Positions 53,675 to 62,378 of a DNA stretch of 64,000 nucleotides are shown one piece after another. Each line of letters opens with the position of its first letter. The first letter of the stretch is position 1. The position numbers were made by a program, and so were the translations under genes. Under the pieces are notes generated by a model that saw only the letters and a program-made list of their open reading frames with translations, had not been told where the DNA came from and searched no databases. Source of the stretch: Gemmatimonas aurantiaca T-27 (GTDB lineage Bacteria; Gemmatimonadota; Gemmatimonadetes; Gemmatimonadales; Gemmatimonadaceae); contig NC_012489.1 of the NCBI RefSeq assembly GCF_000010305.1, positions 1,054,001-1,118,000 on the forward strand. The letters are read 5' to 3'.

Positions 53675-55152
53675 GCGAACAGTCGCGTCGCGACCTCGCA
53701 CAGCTTTTGCTGCCGGTCATCCGCTGGACCCCCGAGCGTGGTTTTGTCGAAGCCCGCCCTCTCATCGATCAGGCGCTGGCGCTCGGTGTGGGTGGATTCC
53801 AGCTCGTCGGCGGTGAGCAGGACAGCGTGCGCGCGCTGGCGAAGGAACTCCAGCTCAAGTCGCGCCACCCGCTGCTCATCGCGGCCGAACTGGAACGGGG
53901 AGCCGGACAGCAGTTCGCGAGTGCCACCGGACTGCCACCCCTCGCGGCCATCACCGCCCTCGGCGATATCGAATCGCTGCGCCGCGCGGCACGTCTCACC
54001 GCGCGTGAAGCCCGCACGATGGGCGTGAACTGGAATCTCGGCCCGGTGTGCGATCTCGACATGCTCAGCGAGAATCCGCTCATCGGCGCGCGTGCGCTGG
54101 GCAACGATGCCCGCAAAGTCGGGCAGTTGGTTGCCGCATGGATCGAAGCCTGCCAGGCGGAAGGCGTGTTGGCGTGCGCCAAACATTTCCCCGGCATCGC
54201 GCGGGTCACCACCGATCCGCATCGCGAGTTGCCCACGGTGGACACGCCGGCCGATCAGCTCAAGGAACTCGATCTGCATCCGTTCCGCGCCGCTATTGCT
54301 GGTGGTGTGGCCAGCATGATGACGGCGCATGTGTCGTATCCCGCGCTCGATTCGAGCCGAGAGCCGGCCACGCTGTCGCGCGAGATGTTGCAGTGGTTGC
54401 TCCGTCAGCAGCTCAAGTTCGACAACCTGCTGGTGTCGGATGCGCTCACCTTGCCCGCGGTCACTACCACTCGCACGGCGGCAGAAGCGGCGGTGCTCGC
54501 GTTGCGCGCCGGGTGTGATGTGTTGCTCGATCCGGGCGAACTCGAAGCCGCGCTTGGTGCGCTCGAGACCGCGCTCGACGATGGCACGCTCGATCCCGAG
54601 CGTGTGCGTCAGTCGGTGCGTCGCCGTCTCAAGTGGGCGCAGTGGGCGTCACCGCCGAATGACTGGCGTCGCCCGAGTGGTGCCGACACGGCGTGGGGCG
54701 CGTTGCTGGCCGACAAGGTGCTGCGTTTTGAACACGACCCCGTGCCGCCGATGGGTGCAGTCACGGAGATGGCCGTGGTGGATGACGATGACGATGTGCT
54801 GGGCCGTCGCGCCGATCGCACCGGCATCGTGGATGCGATGCGACTGGCCGGTAACGATGCCCGCATCGTCAGTGCGCCAACACCTGCCAGTGGTGGGCCG
54901 TTCGTGATCGCGCTGTTTGCCGACTATCTGCCCGGCAAGGGACGGCACACGCTGCGTCCCGATACGATCGCCGCCGTGAACACCCTGATCGAACAGGCGG
55001 AAGCGTTGCAGCGATCGGTGGTGCTGGTGGGGCTGGGCGATCCACGTTGGGTCACGCAACTTGGCATGACACACCCGACCATTCTGGCGTGGAGCGGCGA
55101 TCGGGTGATGCAGCAGGCCGCGGGTCGGGGATTGTTGAGGACCAAGCGGTAA
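53671..55152 (+). CDS. nagZ: GH3 beta-N-acetylglucosaminidase (NagZ-like), long form
   Basis: 493 residues with no signal peptide, so cytoplasmic. The GH3 TIM barrel (about 1-330) has GFQLVGGEQDS, NWNLGPVCDLDMLSENPLIG-AR, the NagZ motif at 171-190 (KHFPG...DPHRELPTV) and the nucleophile Asp in LLVSDALTLPAV. The family GHG after KHFPG reads GIA, an oddity. A C-terminal domain (about 340-493) makes it longer than E. coli NagZ (341), closer to two-domain relatives. It would free GlcNAc from GlcNAc-anhydroMurNAc-peptides, feeding anmK and murQ. Confidence 0.86.
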   Translation: MSEQSRRDLAQLLLPVIRWTPERGFVEARPLIDQALALGVGGFQLVGGEQDSVRALAKELQLKSRHPLLIAAELERGAGQQFASATGLPPLAAITALGDIESLRRAARLTAREARTMGVNWNLGPVCDLDMLSENPLIGARALGNDARKVGQLVAAWIEACQAEGVLACAKHFPGIARVTTDPHRELPTVDTPADQLKELDLHPFRAAIAGGVASMMTAHVSYPALDSSREPATLSREMLQWLLRQQLKFDNLLVSDALTLPAVTTTRTAAEAAVLALRAGCDVLLDPGELEAALGALETALDDGTLDPERVRQSVRRRLKWAQWASPPNDWRRPSGADTAWGALLADKVLRFEHDPVPPMGAVTEMAVVDDDDDVLGRRADRTGIVDAMRLAGNDARIVSAPTPASGGPFVIALFADYLPGKGRHTLRPDTIAAVNTLIEQAEALQRSVVLVGLGDPRWVTQLGMTHPTILAWSGDRVMQQAAGRGLLRTKR

Positions 55153-55200
55153 CGGGCCGGGGGCCTGCTATCGCCTGGGTAGCGCCCTATCGGAAACGCC

Positions 55201-56403
55201 TTATCGGAACAACTGCCACGCGGTCCAGGCCACCGCGCCCACGGCAACCAGCGCCAGCAAGGCATACACCGGCTGCACCGCGCGCTTGCGCTCTTCGATG
55301 TGTTGCGGGCTGATGCCACCAACCAGACCACCGGGAATCGCCACGGGCTGTGGTTCTGTGGTCATCGGCGGGGCGTCGGTGGCGGGGAGTGTCTGCACCG
55401 GCGTACCGAAGCGCGGCGTTGGATCACTGCGGATGGACGGGATGGCCGCCGCTGGTGTGATCGCGATCTCGCGGGTGTGATCGTTCAGCGTGCCGGCCAG
55501 CGGATAAGCGTTGTAGCCGAAGCGGTCGCCGGCTGTGATGTCACTGAGGCCTTCACCATCGAAGCGCGCGACGATCACGGTGATGTTGTCTGGTCCGCCG
55601 CGCTGATTGGCGCGGTCCACCAGCGTCTTGCAGATCACGCGCGGATCGGGCTCTTCATGAGCGGCGGCGGCGATTTCTTCGGCCCGCACCAGCCCTGACA
55701 GGCCATCGCTGCACAACACGAGCACATCACCGCGGCGGAGCTGCTGATACGTGACATCCACCGTCACCTGCGCTTCGGGGCCCAGCGCCTGCAGGATGAT
55801 GTTGCGCCGGTCGCTCACCTCGGCTTCTTCCGGCGTCAGTTCACCGGCTTCCACCAGACGCTGCATCAGTGACTGGTCCTTCGTGAGCTGCCGAGCCTGC
55901 GCATCGCGCACCAGGTACGCGCGGCTGTCTCCCACCTGCACCATGTAGACGTGGTCGCCCAGCAATCCGGCCACCGTGACCGTGGTGCCCATGCCACGAT
56001 GTTCCGGGTTCTCGCGGGCATGCTGGTGAATGCGACCATTGGCCCCCACCGTGGCATCGCGCAACGACTCGGTGAAGTGCTCGATGGACGGCGACGCGGT
56101 GGTCCACAGCGCACGCAGCGTCTCGAGCACCGCGGAGCCAGCCATGCTGCTGGCCAGTTCTCCCGAGGCCGCCCCCCCCATACCGTCCGCGACCAGGAAC
56201 AGCAGTCCGTGCGGATCGGTCGTGATCTCGTGATAGCCGATGGAAAAATCGAGCGGCGCACCAGCCTCGAGGTCGGCGACGAGAAAGGTGTCCTCGTTGT
56301 GTTCCCGCGCGCGTCCCACATCGGAGAGCGCAAAGACACGGGCAATCACGCGACCGTGATCGGGTGATTGCAGGGAGTCGGAATTCGAGGCGGGAACGGT
56401 CAC
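55201..56403 (-). CDS. PP2C-family protein phosphatase with C-terminal membrane anchor
   Basis: 400 residues. PP2C metal motifs: RAREHNEDTFLVAD, LLFLVADGMGGAASGELAS, GMGTTVTVAGLLGDHVYMVQ-VGDSRAYL, LTKDQSL, CSDGLSGLV and GGPDNITVIVARF. After a Pro/Thr linker one helix (VYALLALVAVGAVAWTAWQL) ends the protein, so the catalytic domain faces the cytoplasm. It probably opposes a Hanks-type kinase such as that at 37070. Start GTG 56403. Confidence 0.93.
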   Translation of the reverse strand: MTVPASNSDSLQSPDHGRVIARVFALSDVGRAREHNEDTFLVADLEAGAPLDFSIGYHEITTDPHGLLFLVADGMGGAASGELASSMAGSAVLETLRALWTTASPSIEHFTESLRDATVGANGRIHQHARENPEHRGMGTTVTVAGLLGDHVYMVQVGDSRAYLVRDAQARQLTKDQSLMQRLVEAGELTPEEAEVSDRRNIILQALGPEAQVTVDVTYQQLRRGDVLVLCSDGLSGLVRAEEIAAAAHEEPDPRVICKTLVDRANQRGGPDNITVIVARFDGEGLSDITAGDRFGYNAYPLAGTLNDHTREIAITPAAAIPSIRSDPTPRFGTPVQTLPATDAPPMTTEPQPVAIPGGLVGGISPQHIEERKRAVQPVYALLALVAVGAVAWTAWQLFR

Positions 56404-56433
56404 AGCATCATAGATCGGGCCGGCACGAGCGTC

Positions 56434-56493
56434 GGGGAGTGAATTCCCCTACGTACGGGAACGCCGGAGGTTGCACCGGCGTCGCCTCCGGCG
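56434..56493 (+). promoter_or_regulatory. Structured leader of the amidase gene
   Basis: Two consecutive hairpins: GGGGA/TCCCC (about 56434-56449), then CGCCGGAGG (56462-56470) with CCTCCGGCG (56485-56493). Part of the second stem can instead pair CGCCGG with CCGGCG (56476-56481). The alternative pairings resemble an attenuator or riboswitch expression platform. No known class recognised. Confidence 0.4.
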
Positions 56494-56559
56494 GAAGGGT
56501 TTTATCGAGAGGACGTTCCGAATGTGGCCTGCGTTTCGACATCGGCACAGATTCGGGGG

Positions 56560-58503
56560 ATGCGGAATCGTGCACCTTCCCGAATGTCCCCGGCGTTCGC
56601 CCTGGCCGGCGTGTGGCTGGCCGCCTGCAGCACACCTCCGGCGCCAGCCGCACCGCCGCCTGCGCCCGCCTCCATGGCACGTACGGCGCCCCCGGTGGTG
56701 GCCGGGCTGCCAGCCGTGCCGGCAGTGCGCGGCGCACGGGTCGCCATCAGCGTGCGCTATCCCGCCGACAATCAGGTACTGACGAGTCGAGATTCCAATT
56801 TCGTACTTGGAAGTGTGGGATCGGGTGACGCCTCGCTGACGGTGAATGGTGCATCGGTACCGGTCGCGCCCAATGGGGCCTTCCTCGCCTGGCTGCCCAT
56901 GCCCACGGCTGCGGCCCCGCGGTATGAACTGCTGGCCGTGCGTGGTGCCGATACGGTGCGGCAGACACTGCGTGTGCGCCTACCCGTGCGCACGGCCCTG
57001 CCGGCCACCGGTCGTCTGCGTGTGGACAGCGCATCCCTCACCCCGGGGCGTGGATGGTGGATGCGGGGTGACGATCTCACCCGCGTCAGCATCCGTGCCC
57101 CACGCAACGCACGCGTGACACTGCTGGGGCGTGACAGCGTGGTGCGCACCCTCGTGATCGGCACCGGCGCTGCGGCCGGCGATCCCACCACATCCGCCAA
57201 CCAGACCGCCGACTCATCGACCGACGCCTCGGCGATCTTTGCCACCGATCTGGCGGCGGCGCTGCTTGGCGATAGCGCGCGCCCGGCCCGCGTCATGGTG
57301 ACGCGGGGAAGCGGCCGTGAGCGCGACAGTGTGTCACTTGCTGTGCCATTTGTTCGTGTGCTGCCCGTCACATCGCGCCTGCTCGCGCAACTGCGCAATA
57401 CCGGCACCGTGGGCAGTGACACCGACCGGGTGGTGAATGCCCGGACCATCGTGGGCGGCACCTACAAGTGGTTGCTGCTGCCCGGCACGGTGCTGGAAGT
57501 GACCGGTCGGCAGCAGGGCTTCACGCGGCTGCGTCTCGATGGGCAGCTCGATGTGTGGGTGGAGTCGTCCGATCTCACCCTGTTGCCGGATGGCACCGCG
57601 TTGCCGCGTCGTGTGACCGGTGGCCTGCGAGTGACACCCGCTGCCGAATGGGCCGACCTGTCCATCGCTACCGGGGAGCGGCCGGCCCACCTCGTGGAAG
57701 CCGAAGGACATACCATCACGCTCACGTTGTACGGCGTGCAGGCCAATCCGGAAATCTCGCCGATCTTTGGCAACGACACGCTCATTCGTCGCATTGCCTG
57801 GGATCAGGTGGCGAACGATCGGGTGCGGGTCACGCTCACGCTGTCACAGCCGGCCTATGGTTGGCTGTCGCTGTGGGACAATGATCGACGGGCCTTTGTG
57901 CTGCGGGTGCGTCGCGTGCCGAAGATCGATCGCACCAATCCGCTGCGTGGCATCACCATCGCCGTGGACCCGGGGCATCCGCCCGTGGGGGCCACGGGTC
58001 CGACGGGTCTTTACGAAGGGGATGCCGTGTTTCCGGTGGGCATGAAGCTGGTGGAGATGCTCAAGGCCCGCGGTGCCAATGCCTTCAGTACGCGCAACAG
58101 TCTTGCCGCGGTGGGACTCACCGATCGTGGTGTGATTGCGCGACGGGCCAACGCCCATCTGTTCATCTCCATTCATCTCAACGCGCTGCCTGATGGCGTG
58201 AATCCGTTCACGGCCAACGGCACCAGCACACTGTTCTTTCACAATGCGAGCGAACCGCTGGCCCGTTTCACGCAGGATGAACTCATGCGACGCTTCGGCC
58301 TGCGTGATCTGGGGGTGCACTACCAGAACCTCGCCGTGGCGCGTCCGAGTTGGTATCCGAGCGCATTGGCTGAGGGACTGTTTCTGATGTTGCCCGAGCA
58401 GGAAGCAGCCATGCGTGACGAAGGCTTCCAGCGCAAATACGCGGAAGCGCTGCTGGTGGGTGTGGAGCGCTATCTCGCGTGGTTGGGCGAGGGCGGTCGG
58501 TGA
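56560..58503 (+). CDS. N-acetylmuramoyl-L-alanine amidase (Amidase_3) lipoprotein
   Basis: 647 residues. Signal with lipobox GVWLAAC, then an Ala/Pro linker, a beta-rich region (about 60-450, possibly SH3-like near WLLLPGTVLEVTGRQQGFTR) and the catalytic domain from about 464: IAVDPGHPPVGATGPTG (His473 at zinc), LYEGDAVFPVG (Glu), LFISIHLNALPDGVNP and a terminal LAEGLFLMLPEQEAAM Glu. It cuts the MurNAc-L-Ala bond in the periplasm. ATG 56560 is chosen for the signal peptide; GTG 56524 and ATG 56584 are alternatives. It overlaps the next gene (GTGA). Confidence 0.88.
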   Translation: MRNRAPSRMSPAFALAGVWLAACSTPPAPAAPPPAPASMARTAPPVVAGLPAVPAVRGARVAISVRYPADNQVLTSRDSNFVLGSVGSGDASLTVNGASVPVAPNGAFLAWLPMPTAAAPRYELLAVRGADTVRQTLRVRLPVRTALPATGRLRVDSASLTPGRGWWMRGDDLTRVSIRAPRNARVTLLGRDSVVRTLVIGTGAAAGDPTTSANQTADSSTDASAIFATDLAAALLGDSARPARVMVTRGSGRERDSVSLAVPFVRVLPVTSRLLAQLRNTGTVGSDTDRVVNARTIVGGTYKWLLLPGTVLEVTGRQQGFTRLRLDGQLDVWVESSDLTLLPDGTALPRRVTGGLRVTPAAEWADLSIATGERPAHLVEAEGHTITLTLYGVQANPEISPIFGNDTLIRRIAWDQVANDRVRVTLTLSQPAYGWLSLWDNDRRAFVLRVRRVPKIDRTNPLRGITIAVDPGHPPVGATGPTGLYEGDAVFPVGMKLVEMLKARGANAFSTRNSLAAVGLTDRGVIARRANAHLFISIHLNALPDGVNPFTANGTSTLFFHNASEPLARFTQDELMRRFGLRDLGVHYQNLAVARPSWYPSALAEGLFLMLPEQEAAMRDEGFQRKYAEALLVGVERYLAWLGEGGR

Positions 58504-61478
58504 CCGTACGATCGCTGCGGCTCGCGTGGTGGTGCGTGGTGGCCTTGTGGTGCACCATGACCTGGTCGGTACGGGTCGAGGCGCAGAGTGACCCGCGCGG
58601 CCCGGTGCGCACCATCGTCACGCCACATCTGCGGGTGCACTACCAGGCGGCGCTCGATTCACTGGCTCGACAGACGGCCGTGATTGCGGAGCGCGCATAT
58701 GCGCAACTGGCGCTGGAGTTGACACCACCGTCGGGGCGGATCGATCTGCTGCTCACCGACAACATGGACAACAGCAATGGCTTCGCGCAGGTGTTCCCCA
58801 CCAATCGGGTGACCATTTTTGCGGTGCCACCGGTGGGCATGCGTGAGTTGCGCTTTCACGATGCCTGGTTGCCGATGGTCATCTCCCATGAACTCGCGCA
58901 CATCTTTCACATTGATCGCGCTCGTGGACTGTGGCGCGCCGGCCGCTGGGTGTTCGGACGCAATCCGCTGTTGTTTCCCAATGCCTTCCTGCCCAGTTGG
59001 GTGAAGGAAGGGCTGGCCGTGCACTACGAAAGTGCGCTCACCGGCAGTGGGCGCCTCGAAGCCACCGAGTTCCCCGGTTATGTGCGTGCGGCCGTCATGG
59101 ACAGCGCCTGGGTGCCACCATCGCGCTGGAGCATGGCCACCACGCGATTCCCGCGTGGGCAGGGCGCGTATGCGTATGGCAGTCTGCTCATGCAGCACGG
59201 GGTGGCGCAGCCATCTGGCAGCATGCGCGCGTTTGTCGACGCCACGTCTTCGTATCCCATTCCCTATCTGCTTTCGCGCGCGTCACGCATCGGCTTTGGC
59301 AAGTCGTTCGACGAGATGTACCGCGACATCCGCGATTCGGTGGCCCGTTCGGCGCCCTCTCGCGCCGGGGATTCGGCATGGACCGAGGTCAGTACCGAAG
59401 GTTGGCATGCCTCATCGCCACGGTGGCTCACCACCGATTCGCTGGTGTGGAGTGCCAACACCGGCTACGAAGTATCGGGGCTGTACATGGCCCCCGCTCG
59501 TCGTGGTGCGCAGCCCGAGCGCATGGCCTGGCGCAATTCGCTCGATGTGAATGTGCCGCAGGGTGGGGATGTGGTCTTCGCGCAAAGTGATCGCCGGGAT
59601 CCGTACACCATCCGCAGTGATCTCTATCGCCGCGATCGCGCCACCGGTGAAGAAGTGCGTCTCACGGATGGCGCGCGCCTGTTCATGCCGGATGTTCGCC
59701 GAGACGGTGCGGTGATCGCTGTGCAGGTGGGCGCCAATGCCAGTCAACTGGTGCGGGTATCGCGCGAGGGTGAGGTCACACCATTCACGGCAGAGAATCA
59801 TGGCGAGCGCTGGGCCGAGCCTCGCTGGTCGCCCGATGGTGCGTTCATCGCCGCGATTCAACTGCTCACCAACGGCGAACAGCGCGTGGTGGTGCTCGAC
59901 TCCACCGGGGCGCTGCGTGTGGCGGTGGCCGGCATGCGGGCCGTGTTCGAAAGCCCATCGTTCACACCAGACGGTCGGCGATTGGTGTGGAGCAGCGATC
60001 GCAGCGGGCGTATGCAGATCGAAACGGCGCCACTGCGCACCGATGTCATCGACACACTGGCCTGGCGCGACGAACGGGCTCACGTCACACAAGCGAGTCA
60101 GGTGAGCACGGCCGTGTACGAGCCCAGTGTATCGCCCGATGGTCGTCAGGTGGCCGCGTTGCTGTTCCGCGCCGACGGCAATCACGTGGCCATTGCGGCG
60201 CTCGATACCACGGGACCGATGGCCCGTTCGCAGTGGTATCCTCGCCGCAACACCGTCGCGATTCCGTCCGTGAGCGATTCGGCGCAGTTGGTATCGGCAC
60301 CATCGTCGGCGTATCGCGCCTGGCGTCAGCTTGTGCCGCGCTATTGGCTGCCGCAGGTGGGCGAAGGGCGTGATGGTCGCATGACGGTTGGTGCCAGCAC
60401 CAGTGGTGTGGACATCCTGGGTCGGCATGCGTGGAGTGCGTCGGCGCTGGTGCAGCCCGGCTACCGCGAAACCGATGGTCATCTGTCGTATCGATTTGCC
60501 GGACTCGGTGTGCCGCTGTTCGAAGCCAGCCTCTCGCAGGAGTGGGACGGTTCTTTTCGCAATGTGTCGTCCACCGGTGCCACGCTGGGATTTGTGGCCC
60601 GTCGTCGCCGGTTTGCATCGGTGGCCAGCACCTGGACCGTTCCCCGTGTGCGGCGCACGATGAACACCACGCTGGGCGTGCGATACGAAATGCGTCAGTT
60701 CTTTGCCGATGTGGATTCGGCGTTGGGACCGGCCAACTCGTCGCTGCGTGGGGGGACGCGTTATCCGTCGGTGTTTCTGAATGGCAGCCTGTCCACGGCT
60801 CGTATGGCCGGGCGTGGGGTGTCTCTCGAAGAAGGTTTTGCGTTGGCGCACAACACGACGTACCGGTGGCGCGAGGATGCACCGGGTGCCACGGGATCGT
60901 GGCGTACGGTGATCAATGCGCGTGGCTATGTACCACTGCCGCTGCCGGGATTCTCACGTCATGCGTTGGCCATACGCACCACGGCCGGCATCGCCGATAT
61001 CAAGAGCGGATCCGACTTTGGCGTGGGCGGGGTGAGTGGCGTGAATGCGGAGCTGATGCCTGGAGTGATCATCGGTGATCCGTCGCGTTCATTCCCGGTG
61101 CGTGGTGTGGCGCCGGATGTGCAACGAGGGATTCGTGCGTTGGGCAGCAGCGTGGAATATCGCGCGCCGCTGGTGATGTTCAGCCGCGTGCCCAGTCCGT
61201 TCACGGTGTATACCGATCGGGCGTCGATCGTGCTGTTCAGCGATGCGGGACGGGCGTGGTGTCCATCATCGCTGGCCGCCACCGGCACGATTGTGTGCAA
61301 TCGGGTTGGGGAGCGTGATGGATGGATCGCGTCCGCAGGTGCGGAGCTCGTGCTGGATATTGCGGTGCAATACGACACGCCGTATCGCGTGCGGATTGGG
61401 GGAGCGGCGCCGTATGTCGCGCCGGCGGGTGTACGGCGGGGAGGGGCGTTTTATGTGTCGCTTGGGGGGTATTTCTGA
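58500..61478 (+). CDS. Fusion: gluzincin-like peptidase, TolB-like propeller, Omp85-like barrel
   Basis: 992 residues. A signal peptide (LAWWCVVALWCTMTWSVRVE-AQ) is followed by a peptidase-like domain with HELAH at 130-134 and WVKEGLAVHYE with Glu170 as the third zinc ligand, the M1/gluzincin arrangement. Residues about 270-600 show WD40/TolB-like blades (EPRWSPDGAFIAAIQL, ESPSFTPDGRRLVWSSDRSG, YEPSVSPDGRQVAALLF). From about 640 a barrel-like region ends with DPSRSFPVRGVAPDVQRGIR, ALGSSVEYRAPL, VLFSDAGRAW and a final Phe (YVSLGGYF), the Omp85/BamA-style VRG and last strand. GTG 58500 overlaps the amidase. Confidence 0.75.
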   Translation: MTVRSLRLAWWCVVALWCTMTWSVRVEAQSDPRGPVRTIVTPHLRVHYQAALDSLARQTAVIAERAYAQLALELTPPSGRIDLLLTDNMDNSNGFAQVFPTNRVTIFAVPPVGMRELRFHDAWLPMVISHELAHIFHIDRARGLWRAGRWVFGRNPLLFPNAFLPSWVKEGLAVHYESALTGSGRLEATEFPGYVRAAVMDSAWVPPSRWSMATTRFPRGQGAYAYGSLLMQHGVAQPSGSMRAFVDATSSYPIPYLLSRASRIGFGKSFDEMYRDIRDSVARSAPSRAGDSAWTEVSTEGWHASSPRWLTTDSLVWSANTGYEVSGLYMAPARRGAQPERMAWRNSLDVNVPQGGDVVFAQSDRRDPYTIRSDLYRRDRATGEEVRLTDGARLFMPDVRRDGAVIAVQVGANASQLVRVSREGEVTPFTAENHGERWAEPRWSPDGAFIAAIQLLTNGEQRVVVLDSTGALRVAVAGMRAVFESPSFTPDGRRLVWSSDRSGRMQIETAPLRTDVIDTLAWRDERAHVTQASQVSTAVYEPSVSPDGRQVAALLFRADGNHVAIAALDTTGPMARSQWYPRRNTVAIPSVSDSAQLVSAPSSAYRAWRQLVPRYWLPQVGEGRDGRMTVGASTSGVDILGRHAWSASALVQPGYRETDGHLSYRFAGLGVPLFEASLSQEWDGSFRNVSSTGATLGFVARRRRFASVASTWTVPRVRRTMNTTLGVRYEMRQFFADVDSALGPANSSLRGGTRYPSVFLNGSLSTARMAGRGVSLEEGFALAHNTTYRWREDAPGATGSWRTVINARGYVPLPLPGFSRHALAIRTTAGIADIKSGSDFGVGGVSGVNAELMPGVIIGDPSRSFPVRGVAPDVQRGIRALGSSVEYRAPLVMFSRVPSPFTVYTDRASIVLFSDAGRAWCPSSLAATGTIVCNRVGERDGWIASAGAELVLDIAVQYDTPYRVRIGGAAPYVAPAGVRRGGAFYVSLGGYF

Positions 61479-61504
61479 GCGGTGGTTGTGGGTAGGAGGT
61501 TTCG

Positions 61505-61532
61505 GGTGGTAGGTCGTAGGTGATAGGTGGTG
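61505..61532. repeat. GGTGRTA-type short repeats, left of the gamma-CA gene
   Basis: GGTGGTAGGT (61505-61514) and GGTGATAGGTGGTG (61519-61532) in a degenerate heptanucleotide pattern. Both words recur right of the next gene in reverse order (62088-62118). Confidence 0.6.
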
Positions 61533-61570
61533 GGGAACGACACGGCACTTCGAAGGCACGGGGAAGACAG

Positions 61571-62065
61571 ATGGCGAAGGCGTTTATTCATGACACGGCG
61601 GTTGTGCTCGGCGAGGTGGTGCTTTGCGAGGACACCAGTGTTTGGCCGACGGCGGTTATTCGGGGGGATGTTGAGCGGATCACCATTGGCGCACGCAGCA
61701 ACGTGCAGGATGGCGCGGTGATTCATGCGGATCCTGGAAAGCCGACCATTGTTGGCGAGGACTGTGTGATCGGGCATCGCGCGGTGGTGCATGGCACGGT
61801 GCTCGAAGACGGTGTGCTGGTGGGCATGGGCGCGGTGCTGCTCAACGGCGTGCGCGTGGGCACGGGGAGCATCATTGCGGCCGGCGCGGTGCTCACGGAG
61901 GGCACACAGGTTCCGGCGGGCTCGCTGGTGGTGGGCATCCCAGGGCGGGTGGTGCGGGCGCTTGATGCGGAACAGCGGGGGAAGATTCTCGAGAACGCGG
62001 CGCGATATGTGGAATTGGCGCAGCGGCATCGGGGTGGAGCGGTTCGTCGGGTGAGATCCGACTAG
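61571..62065 (+). CDS. Gamma-carbonic-anhydrase-family (hexapeptide repeat) protein
   Basis: 164 residues. A left-handed beta-helix of hexapeptide repeats (VLCEDTSVWPTAVIRGDVER-ITIGARSNVQDGAVIHADPG, VGEDCVIGHRAVVHGTVLED) with the three zinc His at VIHAD, IGHRA and VVHG. Relatives (YrdA/CaiE type) bind zinc; carbonic anhydrase activity is not certain. ATG 61571 is the natural N-terminus; the reading from 61520 adds a non-homologous leader. Confidence 0.9.
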   Translation: MAKAFIHDTAVVLGEVVLCEDTSVWPTAVIRGDVERITIGARSNVQDGAVIHADPGKPTIVGEDCVIGHRAVVHGTVLEDGVLVGMGAVLLNGVRVGTGSIIAAGAVLTEGTQVPAGSLVVGIPGRVVRALDAEQRGKILENAARYVELAQRHRGGAVRRVRSD

Positions 62066-62087
62066 GGTGGCTGGTTTTAGGGGTGCG

Positions 62088-62118
62088 GGTGATAGGTGGT
62101 GTGTTTCAGGTGGTAGGT
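62088..62118. repeat. GGTGRTA-type short repeats, right of the gamma-CA gene
   Basis: GGTGATAGGTGGTG (62088-62101) and GGTGGTAGGT (62109-62118); exact copies of two words at 61505-61532. Confidence 0.6.
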
Positions 62119-62131
62119 GGGCGCGGGCAAT

Positions 62132-62177
62132 TGTGAGAGGAGGCAAATGCGGGTTTGCTGTGTGAGAGCAGGCAAAT
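62132..62177. repeat. Tandem 17-base direct repeat
   Basis: TGTGAGAGGAGGCAAAT at 62132-62148 and TGTGAGAGCAGGCAAAT at 62161-62177: 16 of 17 identical, 29 bases apart. A candidate tandem operator. A small GCAAA/TTTGC hairpin spans the interval. Confidence 0.65.
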
Positions 62178-62318
62178 TGTGGAGCGAGCTCGTGCAATCG
62201 CGCACAAGCAGACCTTTTGACCTCTGTCGAGTTGGTGCGGCGTTGGTGACCGTCCACGAGCCGGACACTCACGCGTAAGGGGCTGTGGTTCAATGACTTG
62301 GGTGGTTACATTTGTTGT

Positions 62319-62342
62319 GTCACCGTGCATGCACTTGGTGAC
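62319..62342. promoter_or_regulatory. Inverted repeat with central palindrome
   Basis: GTCACC (62319-62324) pairs with GGTGAC (62337-62342); between them GTGCATGCAC is itself a perfect palindrome. It lies about 30 bases before the TACTAT -10 box, where an operator could act. Confidence 0.4.
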
Positions 62343-62372
62343 CATATCACAGAACCGTGTGGTTGGGCTCGC

Positions 62373-62378
62373 TACTAT
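62373..62378 (+). promoter_or_regulatory. -10 box (TACTAT) candidate of the RNR gene
   Basis: TACTAT is the best -10-like word in the spacer; no convincing -35 at 17 bases. It would give a long leader of about 219 bases. Confidence 0.35.

Noticed and set aside
55183-55209. CCTATCGGAA/CTTATCGGAA direct repeat between nagZ and the PP2C gene
   Set aside because: Short and degenerate; the second copy is just the PP2C stop codon region, so chance is likely.
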